DNA of 64,000 nt, taken from Actinomycetes bacterium. GTDB taxonomy: Bacteria; Actinomycetota; Acidimicrobiia; Acidimicrobiales; RAAP-2. Where the stretch lies: NCBI GenBank assembly GCA_021777285.1, contig JAJYDR010000004.1, positions 6,427 to 70,426 of the forward strand, read 5' to 3'. Positions 42,743 through 51,855 of this stretch are shown piece after piece (position 1 is the stretch's first letter; every line of letters begins with the position of its first letter). The notes under the pieces were generated by a model. The model was not told where the DNA came from. It searched no databases and was given only the letters and a program-made list of their open reading frames with translations. Both the position numbers and the translations under genes were made by a program.

Positions 42743-43204
42743 TCAGCGAAGGTCCGCGTTGACCAATTCGTCGGTGTCCACGGCGTCGGCGAAGGCCCGC
42801 TGGGCCACGTAGCTGTGGGCGAGACCGGCGAAGGGGCTCGCGAGGTGGTGATCGACCGAGGTGGCGTCGAGCAGCTTGAAGTGGTCGAGGGCGATCCGCA
42901 CGTCCGTGACCGTCGGACCGCGGCCGATGGCGCTGGCGCGCTTCGCCGCGATCACGGCAACGCCGACGGCCACGTCGTGGCGGTCGTGCTCGTGGTCAAA
43001 GGCCAGTTTGGCGACTTCGCGCTCGGCGATGGTGAGCGCGTAACCGCCACCGGGCGCCGGCGTGCCCGCACCGCTCGTCGCCACCGGGTGCGCGTTGCGC
43101 ACGAGGCCCGCCTTGGGCTTGCGGGCGAACTCGGGGGTCGGCGTGGGCATCGTCGGACGCACCTCGCCGGCGGCGGGGACTGGAAGAAACGTCGGTTGAG
43201 TCAC
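42743..43204 (-). CDS. Uncharacterised 153-residue protein upstream of an acyl-CoA dehydrogenase
   Basis: The N-terminal third is Pro/Gly-rich and probably disordered; the rest is helical and His/Asp-rich (GYALTIAEREVAKLAFDHEHDRHDVAVGVAVIAA, quoted in parts: IAEREVAKLAF and DHEHDRHDV). No family recognised. HEHDRHD could bind metal, which is conjecture. GTG 43204 follows TAGTGT by six bases, so it is probably leaderless and drives the downstream dehydrogenase. Confidence 0.6.
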   Translation of the reverse strand: MTQPTFLPVPAAGEVRPTMPTPTPEFARKPKAGLVRNAHPVATSGAGTPAPGGGYALTIAEREVAKLAFDHEHDRHDVAVGVAVIAAKRASAIGRGPTVTDVRIALDHFKLLDATSVDHHLASPFAGLAHSYVAQRAFADAVDTDELVNADLR

Positions 43205-43229
43205 CTCACGACACTACCGCTGAACGCGA

Positions 43230-44156
43230 CTACACCTCGGTGAGCCACCCGTTGTAGCGGTCGAGTTCGCCGCGTACCGCCTGGAAGTAGGTGGACTGCA
43301 GGGTGGTGGTGACCGGTCCCGGCTTGCCCGCCCCGACGACGCGGTCGTCCACCGAGGCGATCGGCACGACCTCGGCAGCCGTCCCGGTGAGGAACGCCTC
43401 GTCAGCGAGGTAGAGGTCCGTGCGGATCAGCGTCTCGAAGCGCACCGTGATGCCGAGGTCAGTGGCGATACGAACGACCGTCTCCTGGGTGATGCCCGGC
43501 AGGGCGCCGGCCTCGGAGGGCGGCGGCGTGAGCACGACCCCGTCGCGCACCACGAACAGGTTCTCGCCCGTGCACTCCGAGATGCGGCCGTCGGGCCCGA
43601 GCATGATGGCCTCGTCGTAGCCGGCCTTGATGGCCTCGACCTTGGCGAGTCCGGAGTTGAGGTACATGCCGGTCCCCTTGGCCGCGGTGGGCATCGCGTT
43701 GGGGTTGTGGCGCTGCCACGAGGCGATCTTCATCCGCACGCCGTTGGCGAGGCCCTCGTCACCGAGGTACGCGCCCCACGGCCAGGCGGCGATCGCCACG
43801 TTCACGGGCGCCGGCAGCGGGTTCACGCCCATCTCGCCGTAACCCAGGTAGACCAGGGGCCGGATGTAGCACCCGTTGGGCAGGTCGTTCACGCGCACGG
43901 TCTCCACGACCGCGTCGCAGAGCTCGTCGAGGGTGAAGGGCACGTCGATCATCAGGATCTTGCAGCTGCGCAGCAAGCGGGCCATGTGCTCGCGCAACCG
44001 GAAGACGGCGACGCCGCGGGGCGTCTTGTACGCCCGGATCCCCTCGAACGCGCCGGTTCCGTAGTGCAGGCCGTGGCTCAGGACGTGGGTCTTCGCATCG
44101 TTCCAGTCGACGAGCGCGCCGTCCATCCAAATCTTCTCCGTTGGCGTTATGGGCAT
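43230..44156 (-). CDS. ilvE: Branched-chain amino acid aminotransferase
   Basis: This 308-residue class IV PLP enzyme carries out the last step of Leu, Ile and Val synthesis. Motifs are LSHGLHYGTGAFEGIRAY, RLREHMARLLRSCKI, CYIRPLVYLGYGEMGV, GTGMYLNSGLAKVEA and GRISECTGENLFVV. The fold uses the lysine near AAKGTGMYLN. ATG 44156 shares its A with the leuB stop (TGATG), with AGAGG as ribosome-binding site, so leuB and ilvE are translationally coupled. Confidence 0.93.
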   Translation of the reverse strand: MPITPTEKIWMDGALVDWNDAKTHVLSHGLHYGTGAFEGIRAYKTPRGVAVFRLREHMARLLRSCKILMIDVPFTLDELCDAVVETVRVNDLPNGCYIRPLVYLGYGEMGVNPLPAPVNVAIAAWPWGAYLGDEGLANGVRMKIASWQRHNPNAMPTAAKGTGMYLNSGLAKVEAIKAGYDEAIMLGPDGRISECTGENLFVVRDGVVLTPPPSEAGALPGITQETVVRIATDLGITVRFETLIRTDLYLADEAFLTGTAAEVVPIASVDDRVVGAGKPGPVTTTLQSTYFQAVRGELDRYNGWLTEV

Positions 44157-45178
44157 CACAACCTCTCTATCAATCGTTGGGTGACGGCCGCTGTGCCTCC
44201 GGCGACACCGTCGCGTTCAAAGTCTGCCACTGCCGACGCGATGCGCCGTGCAGCGTCGGTCTCGCCCAGGTGCTCGAGCATCAAAACGGCCGAGGACACC
44301 GCCGCCAAGGGGTTGGCCGTGTCGGTCCCGACGATGTCGTGGGCGGCGCCGTGCACCGGCTCGAAGAGCGACGCGCCGGTGCGCGCCGGGTTCAGGTTCG
44401 CGCTGGCGGCGAAGCCAATACCCCCGCTCACCGCCCCCGCCAGGTCCGAGAGGATGTCGCCGAACAGGTTGTCGGTAACGATGATCCCGTAGCGCGCGGG
44501 GTTCTCCACCAGGTAGATGCAGGCGGCGTCGACGTGGTTGTAGTCCACAGCGACCGTGGGGTACTCGACTTTCACCTCGTTGACAACCCTCGACCAGAGG
44601 TTCCCGGCGAAGGTGAGCACGTTGGTCTTGTGCACGAGGGTGAGCCGCGGCCGCTCCAGCTGGGCGGCCCGCTCGAAGGCGTAGCGCACGCAGCGCTCGA
44701 CCCCGAAGCGGGTATTCACCGAGCCCTGGGTCGCCACCTCGTGAGCCGTGCCGTAGCGAAGCACCCCACCCTCGCCGGCGTAGGGGCCCTCGGTGTTCTC
44801 GCGCACGATCGCGAAATCCAGACCGTCGGCGATCGAGCCGGGCACCCCGTGGAAGGGGCGGTAGTTCACGTAGAGGTCAAGGCCAAAGCGCATGGCGAGC
44901 AGCAGGCCGCGCTCCAAGACGCCGCCGGGGATGCGCGTGTCCCCGATCGCCGGGCCCACCGCGCCGAGCAGGATCGCGTCGTGGCCGCGCAACGCCTCGA
45001 GGGTCTCGTCGTCCAGCACGAAGCCGTCGCGCAGGTACCGGGCCGCCCCCAGGTCGAAGTCCGTCGTGGTCAGTGCGACGCCCGCCGCCTCGACCACGGC
45101 CAGGGCGGCGCGCGTCACCTCGGGACCAATCCCGTCGCCCCCGATCACCGCCACTCGATACGGTTCGTTCCCCGCCAC
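44156..45178 (-). CDS. leuB: 3-isopropylmalate dehydrogenase
   Basis: This 340-residue enzyme oxidises 3-isopropylmalate in leucine synthesis with NAD+. It has GGDGIGPEVT at the N-terminus, FAIVRENTEGPYAGEGG, LVHKTNVL with the catalytic Lys, and IIVTDNLFGDILSDLAG with metal-binding Asp residues. LFEPVHGAAHDIVG forms the NAD loop. Size and form are the short actinobacterial type. GGGAGG precedes GTG 45178. It is divergent from greA-leuC-leuD, so leucine genes flank one intergenic region (45179-45294). Confidence 0.95.
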   Translation of the reverse strand: MAGNEPYRVAVIGGDGIGPEVTRAALAVVEAAGVALTTTDFDLGAARYLRDGFVLDDETLEALRGHDAILLGAVGPAIGDTRIPGGVLERGLLLAMRFGLDLYVNYRPFHGVPGSIADGLDFAIVRENTEGPYAGEGGVLRYGTAHEVATQGSVNTRFGVERCVRYAFERAAQLERPRLTLVHKTNVLTFAGNLWSRVVNEVKVEYPTVAVDYNHVDAACIYLVENPARYGIIVTDNLFGDILSDLAGAVSGGIGFAASANLNPARTGASLFEPVHGAAHDIVGTDTANPLAAVSSAVLMLEHLGETDAARRIASAVADFERDGVAGGTAAVTQRLIERL

Positions 45179-45294
45179 GTCAACCTCCCTGATTCCCCCC
45201 AGTCTGCTTGGCCCGCCCAGCCAGGAGCAAACCCAGTCCGTAAAGTCAGAACCCGACCGCTAGAGTCAGAGTCCTACCCAGGAGACGACACCTC

Positions 45295-45771
45295 ATGGCT
45301 GGCGAGATCCATCGCATAACCAAAGAAACACTGGACAAGCTCCGTGACGAGTACCACCACTTGACTACCGTCGGCCGGACCGAGATCGCGCGGGTGATCG
45401 AGGCCGCCCGGCTGCTCGGCGACCTCTCGGAAAACGGCGACTACCACGCCGCCAAGGACGAGCAGGGCAAGATGGAGGCCCGAATCCGCCAGATCGACAA
45501 TGTGATCAGGAACCACGAGCTGGTCAAGCGCGACGTGAACGCCGGCGTCGTCCAGCACGCCTCCATCGTCAGCGTCGTCTACGACGGCGACGCCGACGAC
45601 GACGCCCAGGAGTTCTTCATCGGCTCGATCGAGGAGAAGCCCGAGGGGGTCCTCGTCGCCTCGCCGACCTCGCCGCTCGGCTCGGCCCTGCTCGGCCACG
45701 CCCTGGGCGACGAAGTGGACTACGAGGCGCCGTCGGGTGTGCTTCGCGTGCGGATCACGGGACTGCGCTGA
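45295..45771 (+). CDS. greA: Transcription elongation factor GreA
   Basis: This 158-residue factor rescues backtracked RNA polymerase by stimulating transcript cleavage. The N-terminal coiled coil carries the acidic tip region [20 protein letters not shown], and the C-terminal domain ends [22 protein letters not shown] lies upstream of ATG 45295. leuC begins one base after its stop, so a general transcription factor heads a leucine operon here; whether an internal promoter separates them is unknown. Confidence 0.95.
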   Translation: MAGEIHRITKETLDKLRDEYHHLTTVGRTEIARVIEAARLLGDLSENGDYHAAKDEQGKMEARIRQIDNVIRNHELVKRDVNAGVVQHASIVSVVYDGDADDDAQEFFIGSIEEKPEGVLVASPTSPLGSALLGHALGDEVDYEAPSGVLRVRITGLR

Positions 45772-45772
45772 C

Positions 45773-47176
45773 GTGCCCGGCCAGACCCTCTTCGAGAAGA
45801 TTTGGAACGAGCACGTCGTCGCCAGTCCCGAGGGCGAGCCGACGGTCCTCTACATCGACCTGCACCTCATCCACGAGGTCACGAGCCCCCAGGCATTCGA
45901 CGGGCTGCGACTGAACCACCGCGCCGTCCGGCGCCCCGATCGCACCCTGGCCACCGCCGACCACAACGTGCCCACCGACCCGATTGATACGCCCGTCGAG
46001 GACCCCATCTCGCGGCGCCAGCTCGAGGCGCTCGACGAGAACTGCCGCGAGTTCGGTGTGACCCTGTTCCCGAGGGGCCACGAGAACCAGGGCATCGTGC
46101 ACGTCATCGGCCCCGAGTTGGGCGTGACCCAGCCCGGCATGACCATCGTGTGCGGCGACTCGCACACCTCCACGCACGGTGCCTTCGGCGCCCTCGCCTT
46201 CGGCATCGGCACGAGCGAGGTCGAGCACGTGCTCGCGACCCAGACACTCCCCCAGCAACGTCCCAAGACGATGGCCGTCACCGTCAACGGCACCCTGCCC
46301 GATGGCGTGAGCGCGAAGGACCTCGTGCTGGCGATCGTCGCGCGCCTGGGCACCGGCGGCGGCGCCGGCTACGTCATCGAGTACCGCGGCAGTGCGATCA
46401 CCGCCCTATCGATGGAGGGCCGCATGACCGTGTGCAACATGAGCATCGAGGCCGGGGCCCGCGCCGGGCTCGTCGGGGTCGACGAGACCACGATCGACTA
46501 CCTGCGCCAGCGCCCCACCATCGCGGGCGGCCAGGCGTTCGAGGCCGCCGCGGACCGGTGGCGCGGCTTCACGAGCGACCCGGACGCGGTATTCGACGCC
46601 GAGGTCGTCCTCGACGCCGACCAGCTCGTACCCTTCGTCACGTGGGGGACCAATCCCGCCCAGGTCGTCGCGATCGACGGTGTCGTGCCCTCGCCGGACG
46701 ACTTCGAAGACACCGACCGTCGTGAGTCGACCGCCCGTTCGCTCGCCTACATGGGTCTCGCCCCGGGCACGCCCATGACCGACGTCGCCGTCGACGTCGT
46801 CTTCATCGGCTCGTGCACCAACTCGCGCATCGAGGACCTGCGCGCCGCCGCTCGCGTCGCCAAGGGCGGCCGCGTCGCGGCGGGTGTGCGGGCACTGGTC
46901 GTGCCGGGCTCGCATCGCATCAAGGCCCAGGCCGAGGCCGAAGGTCTCGACCGCGTGTTCCAAGACGCCGGATTCGAGTGGCGCGAGCCCGGCTGTTCGA
47001 TGTGTCTGGGCATGAATCCCGACCAGCTCGAACCCGGACAGCGCAGCGCATCGACCTCGAATCGGAACTTCGAGGGTCGCCAGGGACGCGGCGGTCGGAC
47101 CCACTTGGTCTCACCAGCCGTGGCCGCCGCGACGGCCCTCGCCGGCCACTTCGCAACGCCCGAGGTGGTCCGATGA
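45773..47176 (+). CDS. leuC: 3-isopropylmalate dehydratase large subunit
   Basis: This 467-residue aconitase-family protein isomerises 2- to 3-isopropylmalate with LeuD, using a [4Fe-4S] cluster. Cluster cysteines lie in [14 protein letters not shown] and [13 protein letters not shown]. Other landmarks are [43 protein letters not shown] and the C-terminal [20 protein letters not shown], read in parts. GTG 45773 is one base after the greA stop; longer in-frame starts lie inside greA. It overlaps leuD by four bases. Confidence 0.96.
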   Translation: MPGQTLFEKIWNEHVVASPEGEPTVLYIDLHLIHEVTSPQAFDGLRLNHRAVRRPDRTLATADHNVPTDPIDTPVEDPISRRQLEALDENCREFGVTLFPRGHENQGIVHVIGPELGVTQPGMTIVCGDSHTSTHGAFGALAFGIGTSEVEHVLATQTLPQQRPKTMAVTVNGTLPDGVSAKDLVLAIVARLGTGGGAGYVIEYRGSAITALSMEGRMTVCNMSIEAGARAGLVGVDETTIDYLRQRPTIAGGQAFEAAADRWRGFTSDPDAVFDAEVVLDADQLVPFVTWGTNPAQVVAIDGVVPSPDDFEDTDRRESTARSLAYMGLAPGTPMTDVAVDVVFIGSCTNSRIEDLRAAARVAKGGRVAAGVRALVVPGSHRIKAQAEAEGLDRVFQDAGFEWREPGCSMCLGMNPDQLEPGQRSASTSNRNFEGRQGRGGRTHLVSPAVAAATALAGHFATPEVVR

Positions 47177-47793
47177 AGGCCGTGTCGCTCATCGAGGGCC
47201 GCGCGGTCCCGCTCGGGCGCTCGGACGTCGACACGGACCAGATCATCCCGTCGGGCTGGCTGAAGCGCGTCGAGCGCACCGGCTTCGGGCGTGGCCTGTT
47301 CAGCGAGTGGCGTGACGACCCCAACTTCGTGCTCAATCAGTCGATCTACCAGGGCGCCTCGATCCTGCTCGCGGGGCCACGCTTCGGCACCGGCTCGTCG
47401 CGCGAGCACGCGGTCTGGGCCCTGATGGACTACGGCTTCGAGGCGATCATCGCGCCGTCGTTTGGCGACATCTTCCGCAACAACTCGAGCAAGCAGGGCC
47501 TCGTCATCGTGCAGCTGGCCGCCGAGGACGTCGAGGAGCTCGCCGCGATGGTCACCCGTGACCCGGCGACCCACCTCGTGATCGACGTCGAAGGGCTGAC
47601 CGTCGAGGTCCCTGCCCAGGGCTGGCACCGGTCCTTCGCCCTGGACCCGATGACCCGCCAGCGACTCCTCAACGGCTGGGACGACATCGGACTCACCCTG
47701 CGCCACGCCGCCGACATCGACCGGTATGAAGCCGCCACCGTCGCCCCGACGCTCGCCGGTCACTTCGACCGCGACGGCCACGTCCTCGCCTGA
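47173..47793 (+). CDS. leuD: 3-isopropylmalate dehydratase small subunit
   Basis: This 206-residue swivelling-domain subunit completes the isomerase with LeuC. It shows [38 protein letters not shown] and [22 protein letters not shown] 47173 overlaps the leuC stop (ATGA), ensuring coupled synthesis of the two subunits. The asparaginase gene follows 12 bases downstream. Confidence 0.96.
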   Translation: MKAVSLIEGRAVPLGRSDVDTDQIIPSGWLKRVERTGFGRGLFSEWRDDPNFVLNQSIYQGASILLAGPRFGTGSSREHAVWALMDYGFEAIIAPSFGDIFRNNSSKQGLVIVQLAAEDVEELAAMVTRDPATHLVIDVEGLTVEVPAQGWHRSFALDPMTRQRLLNGWDDIGLTLRHAADIDRYEAATVAPTLAGHFDRDGHVLA

Positions 47794-47805
47794 TCGAGAC
47801 ACCGC

Positions 47806-48852
47806 GTGTCGATCCCATCACACGAACCGAAACGTCCCGCTCGCGCGCGGGTAGTCCTCTATACGACGGGCGGCACCATCGCCTCGACCGACGCCGACGG
47901 CTCGGGAGGCGTGGCTCCGAACCTCGCGGGCGCGGCGCTCCTCGGTGAGGCGGCCGGCGCCATTGGCGACATCGACCTTGCGGTGGTCGGCGTGCGCCAG
48001 GTGCCATCGGGCGAACTCACCATCGCCGACGCCATCGAGGTGAGCGGTCGGCTGCGCCGTGACTTCGCGAACGGCTTCGACGGCGCGGTCGTCGCCCAGG
48101 GAACGGACACCATCGAAGAGTTCGCCTTCGCGCTGGATCTGCTCACCGTTGCGGGTAGCCCCGTCGTCGTCACCGGCGCCATGCGCCACCCCGGCGAGCT
48201 CAGCGCCGACGGACCGGCGAACCTCGCCGCGGCGATCCGCGTCGCGGGCGATTCGCGACTGCGCGACCTGGGCGTGCTCGTGGTCATGAACGACGAGATC
48301 CACGCGGCCCGTTTCGTGCGCAAGTCCGATTCGTCGAGCCTCGGCGCGTTCGCGTCGCGCACGACTGGCCCGATCGGCCGCGTGGTCGAGGGTCGCGCGC
48401 GACGCTACGTCAACCCGCCGCCCCTCGCACGGGTGATCGAGCCCGACCGCCTCGGGCCCTTTGTCCCGCCCGTCGCCCTCGTGGGCTGCGCCCTGGGTGA
48501 CGACGGGCGTCTGCTCGAGCACCTCGCGGACCTCGGCTACGCCGGGGTCGTCATCGAGGGTTTCGGCGGCGGTCACGTGCCTGGGCGCCTGGTCGGGCCA
48601 CTCGCCGCACTCGCCGGCGAAGTACCCGTCGTGCTCGCGTCGCGCACGGGCGCCGGCGACGTCCTGGAGTCCACCTACGGCTACGACGGCTCCGAGCGCG
48701 ACCTCCTGGGGCGTGGCTTGATCAGCGCGGGCTTCCTCGACGGGCGAAAGGCCCGGGTGCTGCTGAGCCTCCTGCTCGGCACTGGTGCCTCGACGGCCCA
48801 GGTGGCGGCGGCATTCGCGCGGCTGCACCGCTCGGCCACGGGACTCGCGTGA
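47806..48852 (+). CDS. L-asparaginase (type I/II family)
   Basis: This 348-residue amidohydrolase has the two catalytic Thr motifs: YTTGGTIAST near 19-28 and VVAQGTDTIEEFAFAL near 95. VVTGAMRHPGELSADGPANL also fits. No signal peptide is visible, so it is cytosolic. GTG 47806 is 12 bases from leuD, so it could extend the greA-leuCD transcript. Asparagine and glutamine specificity cannot be separated by eye. Confidence 0.9.
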   Translation: MSIPSHEPKRPARARVVLYTTGGTIASTDADGSGGVAPNLAGAALLGEAAGAIGDIDLAVVGVRQVPSGELTIADAIEVSGRLRRDFANGFDGAVVAQGTDTIEEFAFALDLLTVAGSPVVVTGAMRHPGELSADGPANLAAAIRVAGDSRLRDLGVLVVMNDEIHAARFVRKSDSSSLGAFASRTTGPIGRVVEGRARRYVNPPPLARVIEPDRLGPFVPPVALVGCALGDDGRLLEHLADLGYAGVVIEGFGGGHVPGRLVGPLAALAGEVPVVLASRTGAGDVLESTYGYDGSERDLLGRGLISAGFLDGRKARVLLSLLLGTGASTAQVAAAFARLHRSATGLA

Positions 48853-48898
48853 GCCACTGAGCGGTCCTACGCTCTCGGTAGCGACGACGAGGAGCGCC

Positions 48899-50272
48899 AT
48901 GGTCCCTTTCCCCTACGCCGAGGAGTATCCGGTCCACCGAGTCCTGCCCGAAGATGGCGCGCGTCGCACCGACGTGCTCGCGCAGCTCGAGGACCTCGCG
49001 TCGCGCGAGGACCCGACCTGGGAGACCGGGCAGTGCTCGGGCACCATGTACTGCGGGGACCACGAGCACTACGACTTCTTGAACCGCGCGTTCTCGTACT
49101 TCTCGCACGTGAACACCCTGCAGCGCGACATGTGCCCCAGCGCTACCAAGTTCGAGGCCGAGATCATCGCCATGACACTCGACCTGCTCGGCGCCGCCGC
49201 GCACACCGACCCGGCCGGCCTGGTCACCTCGGGCGGCTCGGCGTCCATCGCCCACGCGGTGCTCGCCTATCGCGAGTCGAACGCGCACGAGGTGCAACGG
49301 CCCAACATGATCAAGCCCGAGACGGCCCACCCCGCCTTCGACAAGGCCGGGCACCTCTTCGGCGTGGAGATGCGCGTCGCCCCCGTCGATCCCCGCACCG
49401 CCCAGGTGGACCTCGACTGGGTGCGCGAGCACGTCGACGCGAACACGGTCGCGCTCGTGGGCTCGGCGTGCAACTACGGCTACGGCACGATCGACCCGAT
49501 CGCCGAGCTCGGTCAGCTCGCACTCGAGCGCAACATCGGCCTGCACGTCGACGGCTGCCTGGGCGGCTTCATCCTGCCCTTCGGGCGCGAGCTCGGCTAC
49601 GTCGACACGGACTTTGACCTCTCGGTCCCTGGCGTCACGTCGATGTCCGCCGACACCCACAAGTACGGCTACGCCCTCAAGGGCACCAGCGTGCTGTGCT
49701 TCGCCGATCGAGCGCTGCGCAACAGCCAGTACTTCTACCAACCCGACTGGTCAGGCGGCAAGTACTGCTCGCCCGGCATGGACGGCTCGCGATCGGGGGG
49801 CCTGCTCGCGGCCACCTGGGCCGCCATGGTCCAGCTCGGTCGGTCGGGCTATCGCGAGTACGCCCGCCAGATCTTTGAGACCTCGGCGGCGATGCAGCGG
49901 GCGGTGCGCGCCCACGAGAGCCTGCGCATCATCGGCTCGCCGAGCTTCCTGTTCTCCTTCACCGCCACCGACTACGACGTCTACCTCGTGAACGACTTCC
50001 TTCGCCTCCGGGGCTGGCGGCTCAACGGCCAGCAGTACCCCAACGCCCTGCACATGGCCGTCACCCGGCCCCAGACCCAGCCCGGCGTGCTCGAGCGATG
50101 GGAGACCGACCTCGCCGACGCCGTCGCCTACGCCGAGGCCCACGCCGACGCCCCGGCCCAGTCCGGGGCGATCTACGGGGGCGTCCCCGGCGGCCCGACC
50201 CCCGAGACCGACGACCTCATCCGGTTCTTCATGGCCGACATGATGGACCACCAGCAGGCGATCACCGACTAG
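48899..50272 (+). CDS. Sphingosine-1-phosphate lyase-like PLP enzyme
   Basis: This 457-residue group II decarboxylase-fold enzyme resembles S1P lyase more than glutamate decarboxylase: IGLHVDGCLGGFILPF, GVTSMSADTHKYGYALKG with PLP-Lys255 and a second Lys261 at the same six-residue spacing as in bacterial S1P lyase, DWSGGKYCSPGMDGSRSGG, and GAIYGGVPGG near the end. No membrane helix is present. S1P lyases split phosphorylated amino-alcohols into an aldehyde and phosphoethanolamine. ATG 48899 has GAGGAG upstream. An FGGY kinase starts 2 bases after its stop. The real substrate is unknown. Confidence 0.78.
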   Translation: MVPFPYAEEYPVHRVLPEDGARRTDVLAQLEDLASREDPTWETGQCSGTMYCGDHEHYDFLNRAFSYFSHVNTLQRDMCPSATKFEAEIIAMTLDLLGAAAHTDPAGLVTSGGSASIAHAVLAYRESNAHEVQRPNMIKPETAHPAFDKAGHLFGVEMRVAPVDPRTAQVDLDWVREHVDANTVALVGSACNYGYGTIDPIAELGQLALERNIGLHVDGCLGGFILPFGRELGYVDTDFDLSVPGVTSMSADTHKYGYALKGTSVLCFADRALRNSQYFYQPDWSGGKYCSPGMDGSRSGGLLAATWAAMVQLGRSGYREYARQIFETSAAMQRAVRAHESLRIIGSPSFLFSFTATDYDVYLVNDFLRLRGWRLNGQQYPNALHMAVTRPQTQPGVLERWETDLADAVAYAEAHADAPAQSGAIYGGVPGGPTPETDDLIRFFMADMMDHQQAITD

Positions 50273-50274
50273 CC

Positions 50275-51807
50275 GTGCACGACGCGCTCTACCTCGTCGT
50301 CGACCTGGGAACGGGGGGACCAAAGGTCGGCCTCGTCGACTCGCGGGGCTCGCTCGTCGAGCACGTCACCGACGCGGTGACGACGACCTTCGCGCGCGAC
50401 GGCGAGGCCACCCAGGACGCGAGCGAGTGGTGGGACCTCGTGCTGCGCGGCGCCCGGCGGCTGCTCGTCGACCCCGAACGCGCCCGGCGCGTGCGCGCCA
50501 TCGGGGTGACGGGTCAGTACGGGTCGACCGTGCCGGTCGACGCGAACGGCGTCCCGACCGGACCCTGCCTGACCTGGATGGACACCCGGGGCGGCCCGTG
50601 GAGCCGACGCGCCGTCGGCGGACCGGTGCAGGGCTATCGCCCGCGGGCCGCCCTCTCGTTCATCCGTCGCAGCGGCGGCGCCCCGTCCACCGCGGGCGCC
50701 GACCCCGTCGGCCAGATCCTCTTCCTCGAGCACGAGCGGCCCGCCATCGTCGCGGCGACGCGCTGGTACCTCGAGCCGGTGGACTACCTCACGATGCGCC
50801 TCACCGGTGTCGCCTCGGCCACCCACGCGTCTCGACTCGCCATGTGGATGACCGACAACCGCCACCTCAGCGAGTTGCGCTACGACCCCGTGCTGTTGGG
50901 CCTCGTGGGGCTGAGCGACCAGCGGCTCGCTCCCCTGGTGCCCTTCGGGACGAGCGTGGGGACCCTGCGGCCCGAAGTCGCCGAGCAGCTCGGCCTCGCA
51001 CCGTCGACGGTCGTGGCGACCGGCATTCCCGACCTGCACGCGGCGACGCTCGGCTCGGGCGCGATCCGGCTCTACGACACGCACCTCGCGCTGTCGACCA
51101 CGTCGTGGATCAGCTGCCCGGTGCCGTCCAAGAAGACCGACGTCGTGCACTCGATCGCGTCGGTGCCGGGCCTGGACAACGACCACTACCTCGTCATCAA
51201 TAATCAAGAGACGGGGGCGCGCGCCCTCGCCTGGCTGCGCGACCTGCTGGGCGGACCCGCCAGCGCGCCGTCGTTCAGCGAGCTGACGGCCCTCGCGGCG
51301 ACCGCGCCCGCCGGCGCGAACGGCGTGCGCTTCGCGCCGTGGCTCGCCGGCGAGCGCTCGCCGGCCGACGACAAGGGCGCCCGCGGGGGCTTTGCCAACC
51401 TGTCGGTCACCACGACCACTGCGGACCTCGTGCGCGCCGTCCTCGAGGGGGTCGCAGCGAACAGCGCGTGGCTCTTCGCCCACGTCGAGCGCTTCGCCGG
51501 GCGGCGCCTCGATCCCGTGCGGCTCATCGGCGGCGGGGCCCAGTCGGACCTGTGGTGCCAGATCTACGCCACGATGCTCGAGCGGCCCGTCATCCAAGTG
51601 GACGATCCGCTGACGGCCCAGCTGCGCGGGGTCGCCCACGTCGCCGCGAGCGCCGCCGGGGACGCGACGCTCGCCGAACCCCCGCTGCCGCGCCCGGGAC
51701 GGCTCGTCGAGCCGGCCCCTGGTGAGCGTGCGATATACGACGCGATCGCGCGCGAACTACCCCGGCGCTTCGCCCACGAACGTCGCTGGCGCCGCTCGTC
51801 GCGGTGA
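50275..51807 (+). CDS. FGGY-family carbohydrate kinase
   Basis: This 510-residue kinase has the ATPase-fold start YLVVDLGTGGPKVGLVD, IGVTGQYGSTVPVD, TWMDTRGGPWSRR and the C-terminal nucleotide segment RLIGGGAQSDLWCQIYA. It is xylulokinase-like in length and layout, but substrate specificity in FGGY kinases does not follow from such motifs. GTG 50275 is 2 bases after the lyase stop, so the two are tightly coupled. That pairing suggests the kinase phosphorylates a compound processed by the lyase, which is inference only. Confidence 0.85.
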   Translation: MHDALYLVVDLGTGGPKVGLVDSRGSLVEHVTDAVTTTFARDGEATQDASEWWDLVLRGARRLLVDPERARRVRAIGVTGQYGSTVPVDANGVPTGPCLTWMDTRGGPWSRRAVGGPVQGYRPRAALSFIRRSGGAPSTAGADPVGQILFLEHERPAIVAATRWYLEPVDYLTMRLTGVASATHASRLAMWMTDNRHLSELRYDPVLLGLVGLSDQRLAPLVPFGTSVGTLRPEVAEQLGLAPSTVVATGIPDLHAATLGSGAIRLYDTHLALSTTSWISCPVPSKKTDVVHSIASVPGLDNDHYLVINNQETGARALAWLRDLLGGPASAPSFSELTALAATAPAGANGVRFAPWLAGERSPADDKGARGGFANLSVTTTTADLVRAVLEGVAANSAWLFAHVERFAGRRLDPVRLIGGGAQSDLWCQIYATMLERPVIQVDDPLTAQLRGVAHVAASAAGDATLAEPPLPRPGRLVEPAPGERAIYDAIARELPRRFAHERRWRRSSR

Positions 51808-51855
51808 GATGGACTCGGATAACGTCGGATCAAGGTTGCATCAGAGAGGAGGACC

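Noticed and set aside
45220..45294. Direct repeat AGTCAGA upstream of greA
   Set aside because: Two short imperfect copies; no symmetry or spacing that suggests a regulator site.
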